Assembly: GCA_963823435.1 (NCBI GenBank)
Contig: CAWGLN010000001.1
Coordinates: 1,116,001-1,180,000, forward strand
Source: CAKZML01 sp963823435
Lineage (GTDB): Bacteria > Pseudomonadota > Gammaproteobacteria > Steroidobacterales > BM003
Direction: 5' to 3'
DNA length: 64,000 bases
The notes beneath the pieces are model-generated. The model saw only the letters and a program-made list of their open reading frames with translations, was not told the origin of the DNA and ran no database searches. The translations under genes were made by a program, and so were the position numbers. This document shows, piece after piece, positions 49,666 through 58,519 of this stretch. Numbering within the stretch: the first letter of the stretch is position 1; every line of letters begins with the position of its first letter.

Positions 49666-51802
49666 GGATTTGGTAACAAGCGAGGTGTCGGAAATCTCTT
49701 TCCAGCCGGCTTCTCTGGACATTTGGGACAAGAAATACCGTCTCAAGTCAAAAGACGGGCAAAACGTAGACAAGACTCTGGATGATACCTATGAACGGGT
49801 CGCCCGTGCGCTGGCTGATGTGGAGACACCCGAGAAGAGGGAGGAGTGGTACGAGCGTTTTGTCTGGGCATTAAGCCAGGGTGCTATTCCGGCTGGACGA
49901 ATCATATCCAATGCCGGCGCCCAGGAGCACAAGCCCGCGACCTCGACCATTAACTGCACGGTTTCCGGGACCATCCGCGACTCCATGCATGACATTCTGG
50001 AAAAAGTTCACGAAGCGGGTCTGACGCTCAAGGCGGGTTGTGGCATAGGCTACGAATTCTCCACCCTGCGGCCGCGGGGTGCCTATGTCTCCGGTGCCGG
50101 CGCCTATACATCCGGTCCGCTGTCCTTCATGGATATTTACGACAAGATGTGTTTTACCGTGTCCTCAGCCGGTGGTCGTCGTGGCGCCCAGATGGGTACC
50201 TTTGATGTTGGTCATCCCGATGCCATCGATTTCATACGCGCCAAGCGAGAGGATGGACGCCTGCGGCAGTTCAATCTTTCCCTGCTTGTGACCGACGGAT
50301 TCATGAAGGCGGTGAAAAACGATACCGAATGGCGTCTGGCATTCCCGGTAAGCGCGGACGAGGCCAGGGAAGACGGCCTGGATCTGAATGATCCGCACAG
50401 CGTGATCTGGCGTGAATGGCCCAATCATGACAAGTCCTACATTGTGAACGATGACGGTCTGGTGGCCTGCAAGGTTTACAAGACGGTTCAGGCGCGCAGG
50501 ATTTGGGATGTCATCATGTCCTCGACCTACGATTACGCGGAACCCGGTTTCGTGCTGATCGATAAAGTAAATGAAATGAACAACAACTGGTGGTGCGAAA
50601 CAATTCGTGCAACCAATCCCTGTGGCGAGCAACCGTTGCCGCCTTACGGGTCCTGTCTGCTGGGGTCGGTGAACCTGACTCGTTTCGTAGTCCATCCTTT
50701 CAGCAAAGACGCCTACTTCGACTGGAAGGAGTATCGCAAGGTAGTCAAGGTTTTTACCCGTATGCTGGATAACGTGGTGGAGATCAACGGGCTGCCACTG
50801 GGTCGTCAGCGTGACGAGATCACCAACAAGCGTCGGCACGGAATGGGATTCCTCGGCCTGGGCTCGACGGTGACCATGCTGACCATGAAGTACGGTAGCG
50901 CCGAATCAGTAGCCTTTACCGAGCAGGTTGCCCGTGAGATGGCGCTGGCCGGGTGGGAGGCTGCCCTGGACCTGTCCCGCGAAAAAGGTCCTGCACCCAT
51001 CATGAATGAAGAGTTCGTGGTCACGGGCGAAATGTTGCGCAAGCGCCCTGAGATGAAAGCGGATGGCATCAGGGCGGGCGACAAGTTGCCTGGCCGCATA
51101 TTGCACGCCCGCTACAGTCGCTATATGCAGCGCTTGGCTGAGCAGGCCCCGGAACTGATCCGGGAACTGGCCGAGGTCGGCGGGCGCTTCACTCATCACA
51201 GTTCGATCGCACCTACCGGTACGATTTCCCTGTCGCTGGCGAATAACGCGAGTAATGGTATTGAGCCCAGTTTTGCACACCATTACTTCCGCAACGTGAT
51301 TCGTGAGGGACGCAAGACCAAGGAGAAGGTGGATGTTTTCTCCTTCGAGATGTTGGCTTATCGGGAGCTGGTGAACCAGAAGGCGGCGCCGGATGCAAAA
51401 GAGGAGAAGAACCAGCTGCCTGAATATTTCATCACCGCAGATGATGTCAATCCGACCCAGCACGTGGACATCCAGGCCGCGGCGCAAAAGTGGGTCGATT
51501 CCTCGATTTCAAAGACCGCAAATGTCCCTACCTCGTTCCCCTATGAGGATTTCAAGAACATCTACATGTATGCCTATGATCAGGGGCTCAAGGGTTGCAC
51601 GACCTTCCGCTTCAACCCCGAGGCTTTTCAGGGCGTGTTGGTCAAGGCGAATGACCTGAAGAACACCACCTATGTCTTCACCCTGGAGGATGGTACCGAG
51701 CTCAAGCTCAGGGGTGATGAGGAAGTGGAGTACGACGGCGAAACCCACACTGCTGCCAATTTGTTCGATGCGATCAAAGAGGGCTACTACGGGAAGTTCT
51801 AG
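49652..51802 (+). CDS. nrdJ: Adenosylcobalamin-dependent ribonucleotide reductase, large part (NrdJa)
   Basis: The 716-residue class II reductase shows QPASLDIWDKKYRLK near the N-terminus, GAIPAGRIISNAGA, TLKAGCGIGYEFSTLRPRGA, the finger-loop cysteine in ATNPCGEQPLPPYGSCLLGS, and the phosphate-binding block SSIAPTGTISLS. The chain ends YGKF without the C-terminal Cys pair that re-reduces the active site. That pair is on the separate NrdJb encoded downstream, the split arrangement known from Pseudomonas. It reduces ribonucleotides with a B12-derived radical, independent of oxygen. The start at 49652 has no close Shine-Dalgarno other than G6, see the overlapping leader frame. Confidence 0.93.
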   Translation: MKTAEDLVTSEVSEISFQPASLDIWDKKYRLKSKDGQNVDKTLDDTYERVARALADVETPEKREEWYERFVWALSQGAIPAGRIISNAGAQEHKPATSTINCTVSGTIRDSMHDILEKVHEAGLTLKAGCGIGYEFSTLRPRGAYVSGAGAYTSGPLSFMDIYDKMCFTVSSAGGRRGAQMGTFDVGHPDAIDFIRAKREDGRLRQFNLSLLVTDGFMKAVKNDTEWRLAFPVSADEAREDGLDLNDPHSVIWREWPNHDKSYIVNDDGLVACKVYKTVQARRIWDVIMSSTYDYAEPGFVLIDKVNEMNNNWWCETIRATNPCGEQPLPPYGSCLLGSVNLTRFVVHPFSKDAYFDWKEYRKVVKVFTRMLDNVVEINGLPLGRQRDEITNKRRHGMGFLGLGSTVTMLTMKYGSAESVAFTEQVAREMALAGWEAALDLSREKGPAPIMNEEFVVTGEMLRKRPEMKADGIRAGDKLPGRILHARYSRYMQRLAEQAPELIRELAEVGGRFTHHSSIAPTGTISLSLANNASNGIEPSFAHHYFRNVIREGRKTKEKVDVFSFEMLAYRELVNQKAAPDAKEEKNQLPEYFITADDVNPTQHVDIQAAAQKWVDSSISKTANVPTSFPYEDFKNIYMYAYDQGLKGCTTFRFNPEAFQGVLVKANDLKNTTYVFTLEDGTELKLRGDEEVEYDGETHTAANLFDAIKEGYYGKF

Positions 51803-51851
51803 AAGGTTGGAACTCTGGAAATCCGGATTGATGAAAGCACAGGGAACGGGC

Positions 51852-52022
51852 ATGTCGCTGTTAGAGCAGAAATGGAAAAGACGCACCACTGAGACCTATA
51901 CGGCAGCTGACGCGACCACCCGATGGCAGGATGCGGTGAGCAAGCCACCGGGCAAGGTTTCCCAGCCGAAGACGGCAAGGCCAAAGAAAATTGCCCGACG
52001 CACACAAATAAACACCCGCTAG
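51852..52022 (+). CDS. Small basic hypothetical protein between nrdJa and nrdJb
   Basis: ATG 51852 follows AGGGAACGGG and gives 56 residues: MSLLEQKWKRRTTETYTAAD near the start and a Lys/Arg/Pro-rich tail (KPPGKVSQPKTARPKKIARR). ATG 51831 is an in-frame alternative. No domain is recognised. The basic, flexible composition and its place 49 bases after nrdJa and 46 before nrdJb suggest co-expression with the reductase. A role as a linker or modulator is speculation. Confidence 0.55.
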   Translation: MSLLEQKWKRRTTETYTAADATTRWQDAVSKPPGKVSQPKTARPKKIARRTQINTR

Positions 52023-52068
52023 GCAGACACCTGTTTTCGGGTCGATAGAACGAGAGAGACAGTAGAAA

Positions 52069-52764
52069 ATGACAATCAAGATCGAACACAAGATCGTTGG
52101 CTACAAGGTAGAGAAGCCCGAGGATCCAAAACCCAAGGTGGAGAGCAAGGAGTCCTCCAGCGAGGGCAACGTTATTCGGATGCATGAGAAGCTCGAGCGT
52201 CCGGAAGTGCTTATCGGCTCTACCTACAAGGTCAAGCCGCCAGTGGCCGATCACGCCATGTACGTGACCATCAATGACATCTTGCTGAATGAAGGAACAC
52301 CCTACGAGAATCGCCGTCCGTTTGAGATCTTCATCAATTCCAAGAATCTGGACCACTACCAGTGGATCGTGGCCTTGACCCGGATTATTTCAGCGGTGTT
52401 TCGTAAAGGCGGTGATTCGACTTTCCTGGTCGAGGAGCTCAAGGCGGTGTTTGATCCACGCGGTGGCTATTGGCAGCCCGGCGGCAAGTTCATGCCGTCG
52501 ATTATTGCCGAGCTGGGTCATATTATTGAAAAGCACATGATCTTTATCGGCTTGATCAAGAACCAGCCGCTGGACGAGCATCAACTCAAGCTGGTGAATG
52601 AGAAACGGGCCGAATACGAAGCCTCCAGGCAACAGACGGACGCCTTCGCTGACAGCGAGTACCCGGAAGGCGCCCAATTGTGCGGCAAGTGCTCCACCGC
52701 AGCCGTGATCATGCTGGATGGCTGCATGACCTGCCTGAGCTGCGGCGACAGCAAGTGCGGTTAG
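52069..52764 (+). CDS. Adenosylcobalamin-dependent ribonucleotide reductase, C-terminal part (NrdJb)
   Basis: The 231-residue protein shows YVTINDILLNEGTPYENRRP, a block normally found in the C-terminal part of single-chain NrdJ (EIFINSKNLDHYQWIVALTR). It ends with a Cys-rich tail CGKC...CMTCLSCGDSKCG, which would carry the thiols that recharge the active site through thioredoxin. ATG 52069 follows GAGAGAGACAG. It should associate with NrdJa to form the working enzyme. Confidence 0.88.
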   Translation: MTIKIEHKIVGYKVEKPEDPKPKVESKESSSEGNVIRMHEKLERPEVLIGSTYKVKPPVADHAMYVTINDILLNEGTPYENRRPFEIFINSKNLDHYQWIVALTRIISAVFRKGGDSTFLVEELKAVFDPRGGYWQPGGKFMPSIIAELGHIIEKHMIFIGLIKNQPLDEHQLKLVNEKRAEYEASRQQTDAFADSEYPEGAQLCGKCSTAAVIMLDGCMTCLSCGDSKCG

Positions 52765-53197
52765 TGTCCAGCGTTCGGTAATAAACCGGGACGGTGTACA
52801 GGCCGGGATTTTTTAATCTCAGCCCGACAATGTCTGGTATGCAGCCCTCCAGATGTTCCGTACGGACCTTGTCTCTGGAGGGCTTTCCCCTGCGCTGGCC
52901 AGACCGAATTGCTTCATGTAAGGATCGTTTGTCGCGACCCAAAGTCTTAAAAATTTTTGGACGGAGCCACGCGCGGTTTGTCGCCGGGTCGAAGCACATG
53001 GCATTTCGCGAGTTACCGCGTGCCTGAAGTAGTCGCTGGAAGAGTGGCTCGAGATGGTGCAGCAATATCTGGGAGAGATTTCGGACGACTGCTGTTGCTC
53101 AAGAACAACCGGTCGTCGAGTGTGACCATAACTTTGGTAATTGACGTAAATCCAGAACCAATCACTGGGTATTTCGGCCGGTGATAATGATCGCAGG
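52765..53197. other. Intergenic region with a structured element, no gene
   Basis: No frame here has a family match or a good start. The stretch includes the hairpin at 52844-52886. From about 53080 it becomes AT-richer on the approach to terC, marking a composition change. Confidence 0.45.
52844..52886 (+). terminator. 10-bp stem hairpin with palindromic loop, probable terminator of the nrdJ operon
   Basis: GCCCTCCAGA (52844-52853) pairs perfectly with TCTGGAGGGC (52874-52883), followed by TTT. The 20-base loop itself contains the palindrome TCCGTACGGA, so a cruciform-like or two-tier structure is possible. The T-run is short. Confidence 0.5.
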
Positions 53198-53962
53198 ATG
53201 TCTATGGACTACATGATTACACTCTTGACAGACCCGGCTGCATGGGTTGCGCTGGCGACGCTCACGATTATGGAAGTTGTACTGGGAATCGATAATCTGA
53301 TTTTCATTTCGGTGCTATCCAACAAGCTGCCAGAGCATTTGCGCCGGAGAGCGCGTCGAATTGGCATTGCAGCCGCTCTTGTTCTGCGGCTGGGACTACT
53401 TGCAACAATAGCGATTATCGTCAAACTTACGACGCCGGCATTAGAGCTATTGGGGCAGGCGTTTTCGTGGCGAGATTTGATATTGATTACAGGCGGATTA
53501 TTTTTGGTCTGGAAAGCGACCACGGAAATCCATCACTCGGTTGATCCTGATCCCGGCCCGAATCGCCTGAACCCGGCCGTGGTTGCAACCAGTATCGCTG
53601 CTGTAATCGGGCAAATCCTGCTCCTGGATTTGATTTTCTCGCTCGACAGCATCATTACAGCAGTTGGAATGACCACACACATTCCGATAATGGTGGTCGC
53701 AGTCGTTATCGCGGTCATGACAATGCTGCTTGCCGCAGACCCATTGGCAAATTTTGTTCACGCTAACCCTACCGTTCTCATGCTGGCGCTTGCCTTTTTG
53801 TTATTGATCGGTACGACACTTATCGCCGACGGTTTCGGCGCGCCTGTGGCGAAAGGGTATGTGTACGCGGCGATGGCATTTTCAGCGTTTGTCGAAGGCC
53901 TCAACATGATGGGTCGACGCGCGCGGCAGCGAAAAGTGTCGGAGCAAACCAATTTTCCCTAG
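53198..53962 (+). CDS. TerC-family integral membrane protein
   Basis: The 254-residue protein has about seven hydrophobic helices. MEVVLGIDNLIFISVLSNKL and DLIFSLDSIITAVGM are the two acidic-residue repeats that define TerC proteins and are thought to bind metal ions. WRDLILITGGLFLVWKATTE also fits. Family members take part in manganese export and envelope protein metalation, or in tellurite resistance. Codon use is visibly AT-richer than in neighbouring genes, and a MITE-like element lies just downstream, so acquisition by transfer is possible. ATG 53204 is an alternative start. Confidence 0.88.
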   Translation: MSMDYMITLLTDPAAWVALATLTIMEVVLGIDNLIFISVLSNKLPEHLRRRARRIGIAAALVLRLGLLATIAIIVKLTTPALELLGQAFSWRDLILITGGLFLVWKATTEIHHSVDPDPGPNRLNPAVVATSIAAVIGQILLLDLIFSLDSIITAVGMTTHIPIMVVAVVIAVMTMLLAADPLANFVHANPTVLMLALAFLLLIGTTLIADGFGAPVAKGYVYAAMAFSAFVEGLNMMGRRARQRKVSEQTNFP

Positions 53963-54020
53963 CCGGTGCTGGTTTGACTGACTGCTTCTGGCTGTAAGCA
54001 GACCATCACTAGTTTCCTAA

Positions 54021-54180
54021 GGAGCCTCTGATTTATTCTGGGCGAAGTGGATTGTGAGCGAAACACAGCAGATTCCAGGCGCCAATCGCACGGAATAGTG
54101 GTTCTATTGCGAAGATTGGCAACACAGAAGATGGATTTCTTAGACCCAAGACACGAGTTCATGAATAGATCAGAGGTTCC
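54021..54180. mobile_element. 160-bp MITE-like element with 18-bp terminal inverted repeats
   Basis: The left end GGAGCCTCTGATTTATTC (54021-54038) and the right end, read as reverse complement, GGAACCTCTGATCTATTC (54163-54180) match at 16 of 18 positions. The element is flanked by TAA on both sides (54018-54020 and 54181-54183), a 3-bp target duplication of the TNA type made by some IS5-family transposases. It encodes no transposase. A deletion derivative of an IS5-like element is the best reading, and family assignment is inference. Confidence 0.7.
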
Positions 54181-54446
54181 TAAAGCAGACGTTAAAGCGG
54201 CTGCTGCCTGGAAACGCAGACCCTGGAAATGCGATCGGATTCATCACAGATGTTTGATCGAATGTGGATTGCCCCGGTCCAGGTCCGTAAACGCGGAATC
54301 CGGTGTTGACGAGTTGTCCGGTTGAGCCGGAAACTCTCTTGCGCCCCGTGAGCCCTAGGGTTGCCGTTTTCCTTCCAGGCGGGCGCCGTGCGCGAAAGAC
54401 ATCGCCGGCCAGAAGCTCGCCGCGACGCAAGCAGGCGCCCGCTTGC

Positions 54447-55118
54447 TCACCAGGGCAGGGTTTCCCCGTTGGCGTGATGGAAACTGCCACTGTCTTCGGG
54501 TCCCAGTTCGTCGATCCGGGCGATCAGTCCACGTACCGATTCGTCCGCATCCACCAGACCGCTGTGGGCCGTCATGTCCGTGCGCACATACCCGGGGTGA
54601 AGGATCAAGACGGTGATACCGTCTTCTTCCAGGTCCCTGGCCAGGGACACACCTGCCGCGTTGGCGGCTGCCTTGGACATGCGATAGCCATAGCTGCCAC
54701 CGGAGGTGTTGTCGGCAATCGAACCCATGCGGCTGCTGATGATGGCGAAACGGGACCCCCGCGCGAGGTTGGCTCGCAGCGCCTGCGCCAGCAGCACAGG
54801 GCCAAGGGCGTTGACCCTGAATTGATCCATTATTTGCCCGATGGCGGACTCATCGATATTCCCCAGGACCTGGTTGCTGAGAATGCCGGCGTTATTGATA
54901 ACCAGGTCCAGTTTGAGTGTGCCCAGCTCGGCTGACAGCTTTGCCAGGTCTTCGGCCCGGGTGACGTCACACCCGGACACCATCCGGCATCCCAGTTTCG
55001 CAAGCTCCGGCGAGCTTTTACGTACTACGGCAATCACCTGATCACCGCGCGCGGTTAGCTGGCGGCAGAATTCCAGGCCTATGCCCCGGTTGGCGCCCGT
55101 AATCAATACCTGTTGCAT
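54447..55118 (-). CDS. Short-chain dehydrogenase (C-factor-like SDR)
   Basis: The 223-residue protein starts at ATG 55118 behind AGGAAA. It shows VLITGANRGIGLEFC, CDVTRAEDL, LVINNAGILSN, FAIISSRMGSI with the Ser, YGYRMSKAAAN with YxxxK, and LHPGYVRTDM. Short SDRs of this type (CsgA/C-factor-like, YbbO-like) are common in gammaproteobacteria. Substrates are usually unknown. It is divergent from a small lipoprotein gene. Confidence 0.88.
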   Translation of the reverse strand: MQQVLITGANRGIGLEFCRQLTARGDQVIAVVRKSSPELAKLGCRMVSGCDVTRAEDLAKLSAELGTLKLDLVINNAGILSNQVLGNIDESAIGQIMDQFRVNALGPVLLAQALRANLARGSRFAIISSRMGSIADNTSGGSYGYRMSKAAANAAGVSLARDLEEDGITVLILHPGYVRTDMTAHSGLVDADESVRGLIARIDELGPEDSGSFHHANGETLPW

Positions 55119-55193
55119 ACTCGGGTTTCCTGTCTTGCAGCACACACCGTTATAGTAGCCAAAGGTGGCATGTCGCCCCCGGAGACACAACCC

Positions 55194-55571
55194 ATGACCC
55201 AGATTCGCCTGGCAGCCCTTATTTGTCTTTGCATGACCTTGTTGGCCTGCTCCACGCAAAGAGCCTACGAGGGATCTGCCAGGCCGGCAGATGAGGTAGC
55301 GCTGATCAAGGGAGATCCAAAGTTTCGCCTGACACCGGTGGCGACGTATTTGCGCAGCGTGGACGGCGTGGCCCTGGGCGACACCCAGGCCGCGGTGGAA
55401 GTTTTGCCCGGCGAACATGAACTGGTGGCCGACTGTGTTGTCTCAAGTAGTGGTGACCGTCATCGAGTTCATCTGCAGGTAGTGGTCGAGGCCGGCGAGC
55501 GCTACAGGCTGGAACCGCAGATGGGGTCGGCAAACCAGGCATGCATCGGCATAATCCTGGTCAATGATTAA
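55194..55571 (+). CDS. Small lipoprotein, function unknown
   Basis: ATG 55194 follows CGGAGA. The 125-residue product has a lipobox (LICLCMTLLACS), then a single small beta-rich domain with ADEVALIKGDPKF, LRSVDGVALGD, VLPGEHELVADCV and ERYRLEPQM. The DGV...LPGEHEL pattern resembles domains in many short Gram-negative lipoproteins of unknown role. It sits upstream of yccF and cysZ in the same direction. Confidence 0.7.
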   Translation: MTQIRLAALICLCMTLLACSTQRAYEGSARPADEVALIKGDPKFRLTPVATYLRSVDGVALGDTQAAVEVLPGEHELVADCVVSSSGDRHRVHLQVVVEAGERYRLEPQMGSANQACIGIILVND

Positions 55572-55589
55572 TATTTGGGAGCGGTGAAT

Positions 55590-56000
55590 ATGGGTTTTTG
55601 GGCGCTACTGGGAAACGTACTCTGGCTGGTTTGGGGCAGTGGAGTGGCTTGCTTCCTGTTCTGGGGTCTGGCCGGTCTGGTGCTGTGCGTCACTGTAGTG
55701 GGCATTCCCTTTGGCATTGCGGCATTCCGAATCGCCGTATTCTCCCTGCTACCCTTTGGCAACCAACTGGTCGAGGCTGAAGATCTGGGGCAAGCGCGCA
55801 TCACGGGCACCGGTTTGGCCAACCTGCTGTGGTTTCTGCTCGCCGGGCTTTGGCTGGCGATACTGCACGTGCTCTGGGGTGTGTTCCACTGCATCACTAT
55901 CATAGGCATTCCCTTTGGACTGGCACATTTCAAGCTGGCCAAAGTCTCCCTGGCTCCATTGGGCAAGCGCGCCGTGCTGGCCGGCAGGAACGGTCGGTGA
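55590..56000 (+). CDS. YccF-domain inner-membrane protein
   Basis: ATG 55590 follows GGGAGCGG. The 136-residue protein contains two copies of a YccF (DUF307) hairpin: NVLWLVWGSGVACFLFWGLA with VVGIPFGIAAFRIAV, and NLLWFLLAGLWLAILHVLWG with IIGIPFGLAHFKLA. The NxxW and GIPFG signatures are both duplicated. It is a small membrane protein of unknown role. Its stop overlaps the GTG start of cysZ. Confidence 0.85.
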   Translation: MGFWALLGNVLWLVWGSGVACFLFWGLAGLVLCVTVVGIPFGIAAFRIAVFSLLPFGNQLVEAEDLGQARITGTGLANLLWFLLAGLWLAILHVLWGVFHCITIIGIPFGLAHFKLAKVSLAPLGKRAVLAGRNGR

Positions 56001-56731
56001 TACAGGATTTTTCACGCGGGTTTTCCTACGCCCTGGGCGGGTTGCGGGAAATAGGCAATCCGGCGCTTCGGCGTTTCGTGGTCATACCTCTACTGATAAA
56101 TGTTCTGCTGTTCGCCGTGGTTATCTGGGGCGCGGCGGAATTATTTTCAGCCTGGCTGGACAGCATTTTTTCCTGGTTGCCGGACTGGTTGGGCTTTCTG
56201 GACTGGCTGCTCTGGCCCCTGTTCATCCTCACTGTGCTCCTGATTGTGTTCTACCTGTTTACGGTAGTGGCTAATCTGCTGGGCTCTCCCTTCAACGGCT
56301 TGCTGTCAGAAAAAGCGGAGTTGTACCTGTATCCGGGCACTGTCCTGCCGTCCAGCGGTCCCCTGTGGAAAGAGTTGGTACGTGCCCCCTGGATTGAGTT
56401 GCGAAAATTGTTATACGTATTGCTCTGGGCGATTCCCTTGTTGCTGCTGTTCCTGGTTCCGGGAATCAATGCCCTGGCGCCCCTGTTGTGGTGGGTATTC
56501 GGGGCCTGGGTGCTGGCGCTCGAATACCTGGACTATCCAATGTCCAATCATGCCGTGCGCCTGGGTCATCAGCGTACGCTGCTGGCCGAGCATAGACCCC
56601 TGGCGCTGGGGTTTGGCACGGCGACTCTGATGCTGACCCTGATTCCTGTTGTGAATTTCGTCGTCATGCCCGCGGCGGTCATCGGGGCCACGCGCTTGTG
56701 GGCGGAGTGCCTGCGTCCCCCGCGACTCTGA
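55997..56731 (+). CDS. cysZ: CysZ/EI24-family inner-membrane protein (sulfate permease-like)
   Basis: GTG 55997 overlaps the yccF stop (GTGA) and follows AGGAACG. The 244-residue protein starts with FSRGFSYALGGLREIGNPAL and has hydrophobic helices (LLINVLLFAVVIWGAAELF; LFILTVLLIVFYLFTVVANLLGSPF split by short turns). It carries PFNGLLSEKAE and ALEYLDYPMSNHAV, all typical of CysZ. In E. coli CysZ mediates high-affinity sulfate uptake for cysteine synthesis. No cys regulon gene is next to it here. Confidence 0.85.
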   Translation: MIQDFSRGFSYALGGLREIGNPALRRFVVIPLLINVLLFAVVIWGAAELFSAWLDSIFSWLPDWLGFLDWLLWPLFILTVLLIVFYLFTVVANLLGSPFNGLLSEKAELYLYPGTVLPSSGPLWKELVRAPWIELRKLLYVLLWAIPLLLLFLVPGINALAPLLWWVFGAWVLALEYLDYPMSNHAVRLGHQRTLLAEHRPLALGFGTATLMLTLIPVVNFVVMPAAVIGATRLWAECLRPPRL

Positions 56732-56817
56732 TCAGGGGCACTTTCTCCCGTCTATCCGTTACAATCGGCGCCAAGCTCGCCCCGTTTCCCGGGGCGTCCA
56801 GACTTGGGGAGAAATTC

Positions 56818-58479
56818 ATGAGAACCAGAATGGCCGCGCTGACGGTTTCAGCCCTGCTGGTATTGGCTGCCTGCGGCAAACAACCCGCAGAGACGCCTGC
56901 CAGTGCCCCCGTATTAACCGAGAAGCAACAATACGCCGAGCAGCGTGTCGGTATCTATGCGCCTTTCCGGCTGACTACCGACGTTTCTGCATTCAGCCCC
57001 GGCAAGCGAGAGATGATCAAGTTGCTGATTGAGGCCGCGGGCATCATGGATGATCTGTTCTGGCGCCAGGCCTGGGGTGACAAGACGGCCTTGCTGGACG
57101 GTCTGGAAAATGATGCGGCCCGCCGTTTTGCGGTCATGAACTACGGTCCCTGGGATCGTCTTGCCGGCGATCGTTCGTTTGTCGATGGCATTGAGGACAA
57201 GCCCCTGGGTGCCAATTTATACCCCCGGGACATGAGCAAGGAGGAATTCGAGGCCGCCGAACTGGAGGGTAAGGACAGCCAGTACACGATCCTCGAGCGG
57301 GACGCGGAGGGCGTCTTGAAGGTCGTACCCTATTCCCAGGCATTTCACCAGGAACTGCGGCGTGCCGCCGGCTTGCTTAACCAGGCGGCCAACCTGGCCG
57401 AGGATCCCGGGTTTGCAGGCTACCTGAGGCTGCGCGCAAAAGCCTTGCTCAGCGATGATTACATGGAAAGCGACATGGCCTGGATGGACATGAAGTCGAA
57501 CACCGTGGACCTGGTGTACGGCCCGATTGAAACCTATGAGGACAAGTTATTCGGCTACAAGGCAAGTTTTGAGGCCTACGTGTTGATCAAGGATGTGGCC
57601 TGGAGTGAGCGTCTGGCGCGCTATGCCTCCTTCCTGCCGGAACTCCAGCTTGGATTGCCGGTGCCGGAGGCCTACAAGACCGAGGCTCCGGGTACGGATT
57701 CGGACCTGAATGCCTATGACGTTGTCTATTACGCGGGTGACTGCAACGCGGGCTCGAAAACCATTGCCATCAACCTGCCCAATGACGAGCAGGTGCAACT
57801 CGCCAAGGGTACCCGGCGTCTGCAGTTGAAGAACGCGATGCAGGCCAAGTTTGACAACATCCTGGTGCCTATTGCTGACCAGTTAATCGTGCCTGACCAG
57901 CGCCGGCACGTGGTGTTTGAGGCATTCTTTGCCAACACCATGTTTCACGAAGTGGCCCACGGTCTGGGCATCAAGAACACCCTGAACGGGAAGGGCCTGG
58001 TGCGTACTGCATTGCGTGACCTCGCGGGGGCGGTTGAGGAAGGAAAGGCCGATGTTCTGGGTCTTTACATGATCAAGAACCTGTTCGAGAAAGGTGAAAT
58101 AACCCAGGGCGAGTTGATGGATTATTACGTGACCTTCGTCGCGGGTATTTTCCGTTCTGTGCGCTTTGGCGCATCCAGTGCGCATGGTCGGGCCAATATG
58201 GTGAGGTTTAACTTTTTTCAAGACCGCGGTGCTTTCCTGCGTGATGCTGAAACAGGCCGGTACCGCGTGGACAAGGCGGCGATGGAACTGGCTATGGCCG
58301 AGTTGTCGGCCCGCATCCTCACCTTGCAGGGAGACGGCGACTACGAGGGCGTGACGGCGATGATGGAGGAGCTGGAGGTGATCAGGCCTTCCCTGCAAGC
58401 GGACCTGGACCGGTTGACCACGGCAAACATCCCGGTAGATATCGTCTTTGAGCAGGGTATAGACGTCCTGGGGTTGTAA
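56818..58479 (+). CDS. M49-like (dipeptidyl-peptidase III-related) zinc peptidase lipoprotein
   Basis: ATG 56818 follows GGGGAGAA. The 553-residue protein has a lipobox (LLVLAACGK), placing it in the envelope. The zinc site reads FHEVAHGLG, with His377, Glu378 and His381, and the second motif EEGKADVLGLY has Glu407/Glu408 and Asp412. This matches the EECRAE-type motif of DPP III, but the first motif is HExxH rather than the family's longer HExxGH. FDNILVPIAD and the C-terminal helical region also fit bacterial M49-like hydrolases. Substrate peptides are unknown. It stands alone between cysZ and an L,D-transpeptidase. Confidence 0.78.
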   Translation: MRTRMAALTVSALLVLAACGKQPAETPASAPVLTEKQQYAEQRVGIYAPFRLTTDVSAFSPGKREMIKLLIEAAGIMDDLFWRQAWGDKTALLDGLENDAARRFAVMNYGPWDRLAGDRSFVDGIEDKPLGANLYPRDMSKEEFEAAELEGKDSQYTILERDAEGVLKVVPYSQAFHQELRRAAGLLNQAANLAEDPGFAGYLRLRAKALLSDDYMESDMAWMDMKSNTVDLVYGPIETYEDKLFGYKASFEAYVLIKDVAWSERLARYASFLPELQLGLPVPEAYKTEAPGTDSDLNAYDVVYYAGDCNAGSKTIAINLPNDEQVQLAKGTRRLQLKNAMQAKFDNILVPIADQLIVPDQRRHVVFEAFFANTMFHEVAHGLGIKNTLNGKGLVRTALRDLAGAVEEGKADVLGLYMIKNLFEKGEITQGELMDYYVTFVAGIFRSVRFGASSAHGRANMVRFNFFQDRGAFLRDAETGRYRVDKAAMELAMAELSARILTLQGDGDYEGVTAMMEELEVIRPSLQADLDRLTTANIPVDIVFEQGIDVLGL

Positions 58480-58485
58480 TGATTT

Positions 58486-58519
58486 TGTGACCGCCGCCCT
58501 TGCAGGGACGGCGGTCACA
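58486..58519. terminator. 11-bp stem hairpin after the M49-like gene
   Basis: TGTGACCGCCG (58486-58496) pairs with CGGCGGTCACA (58509-58519), and CCC/GGG in the loop can extend the stem. It begins seven bases after the stop. No T-run follows, so it may stabilise the 3' end rather than terminate by itself. Confidence 0.5.

Noticed and set aside
52794..53027. 77-codon frame after nrdJb
   Set aside because: It spans the hairpin, lacks a start signal and shows no recognisable family.
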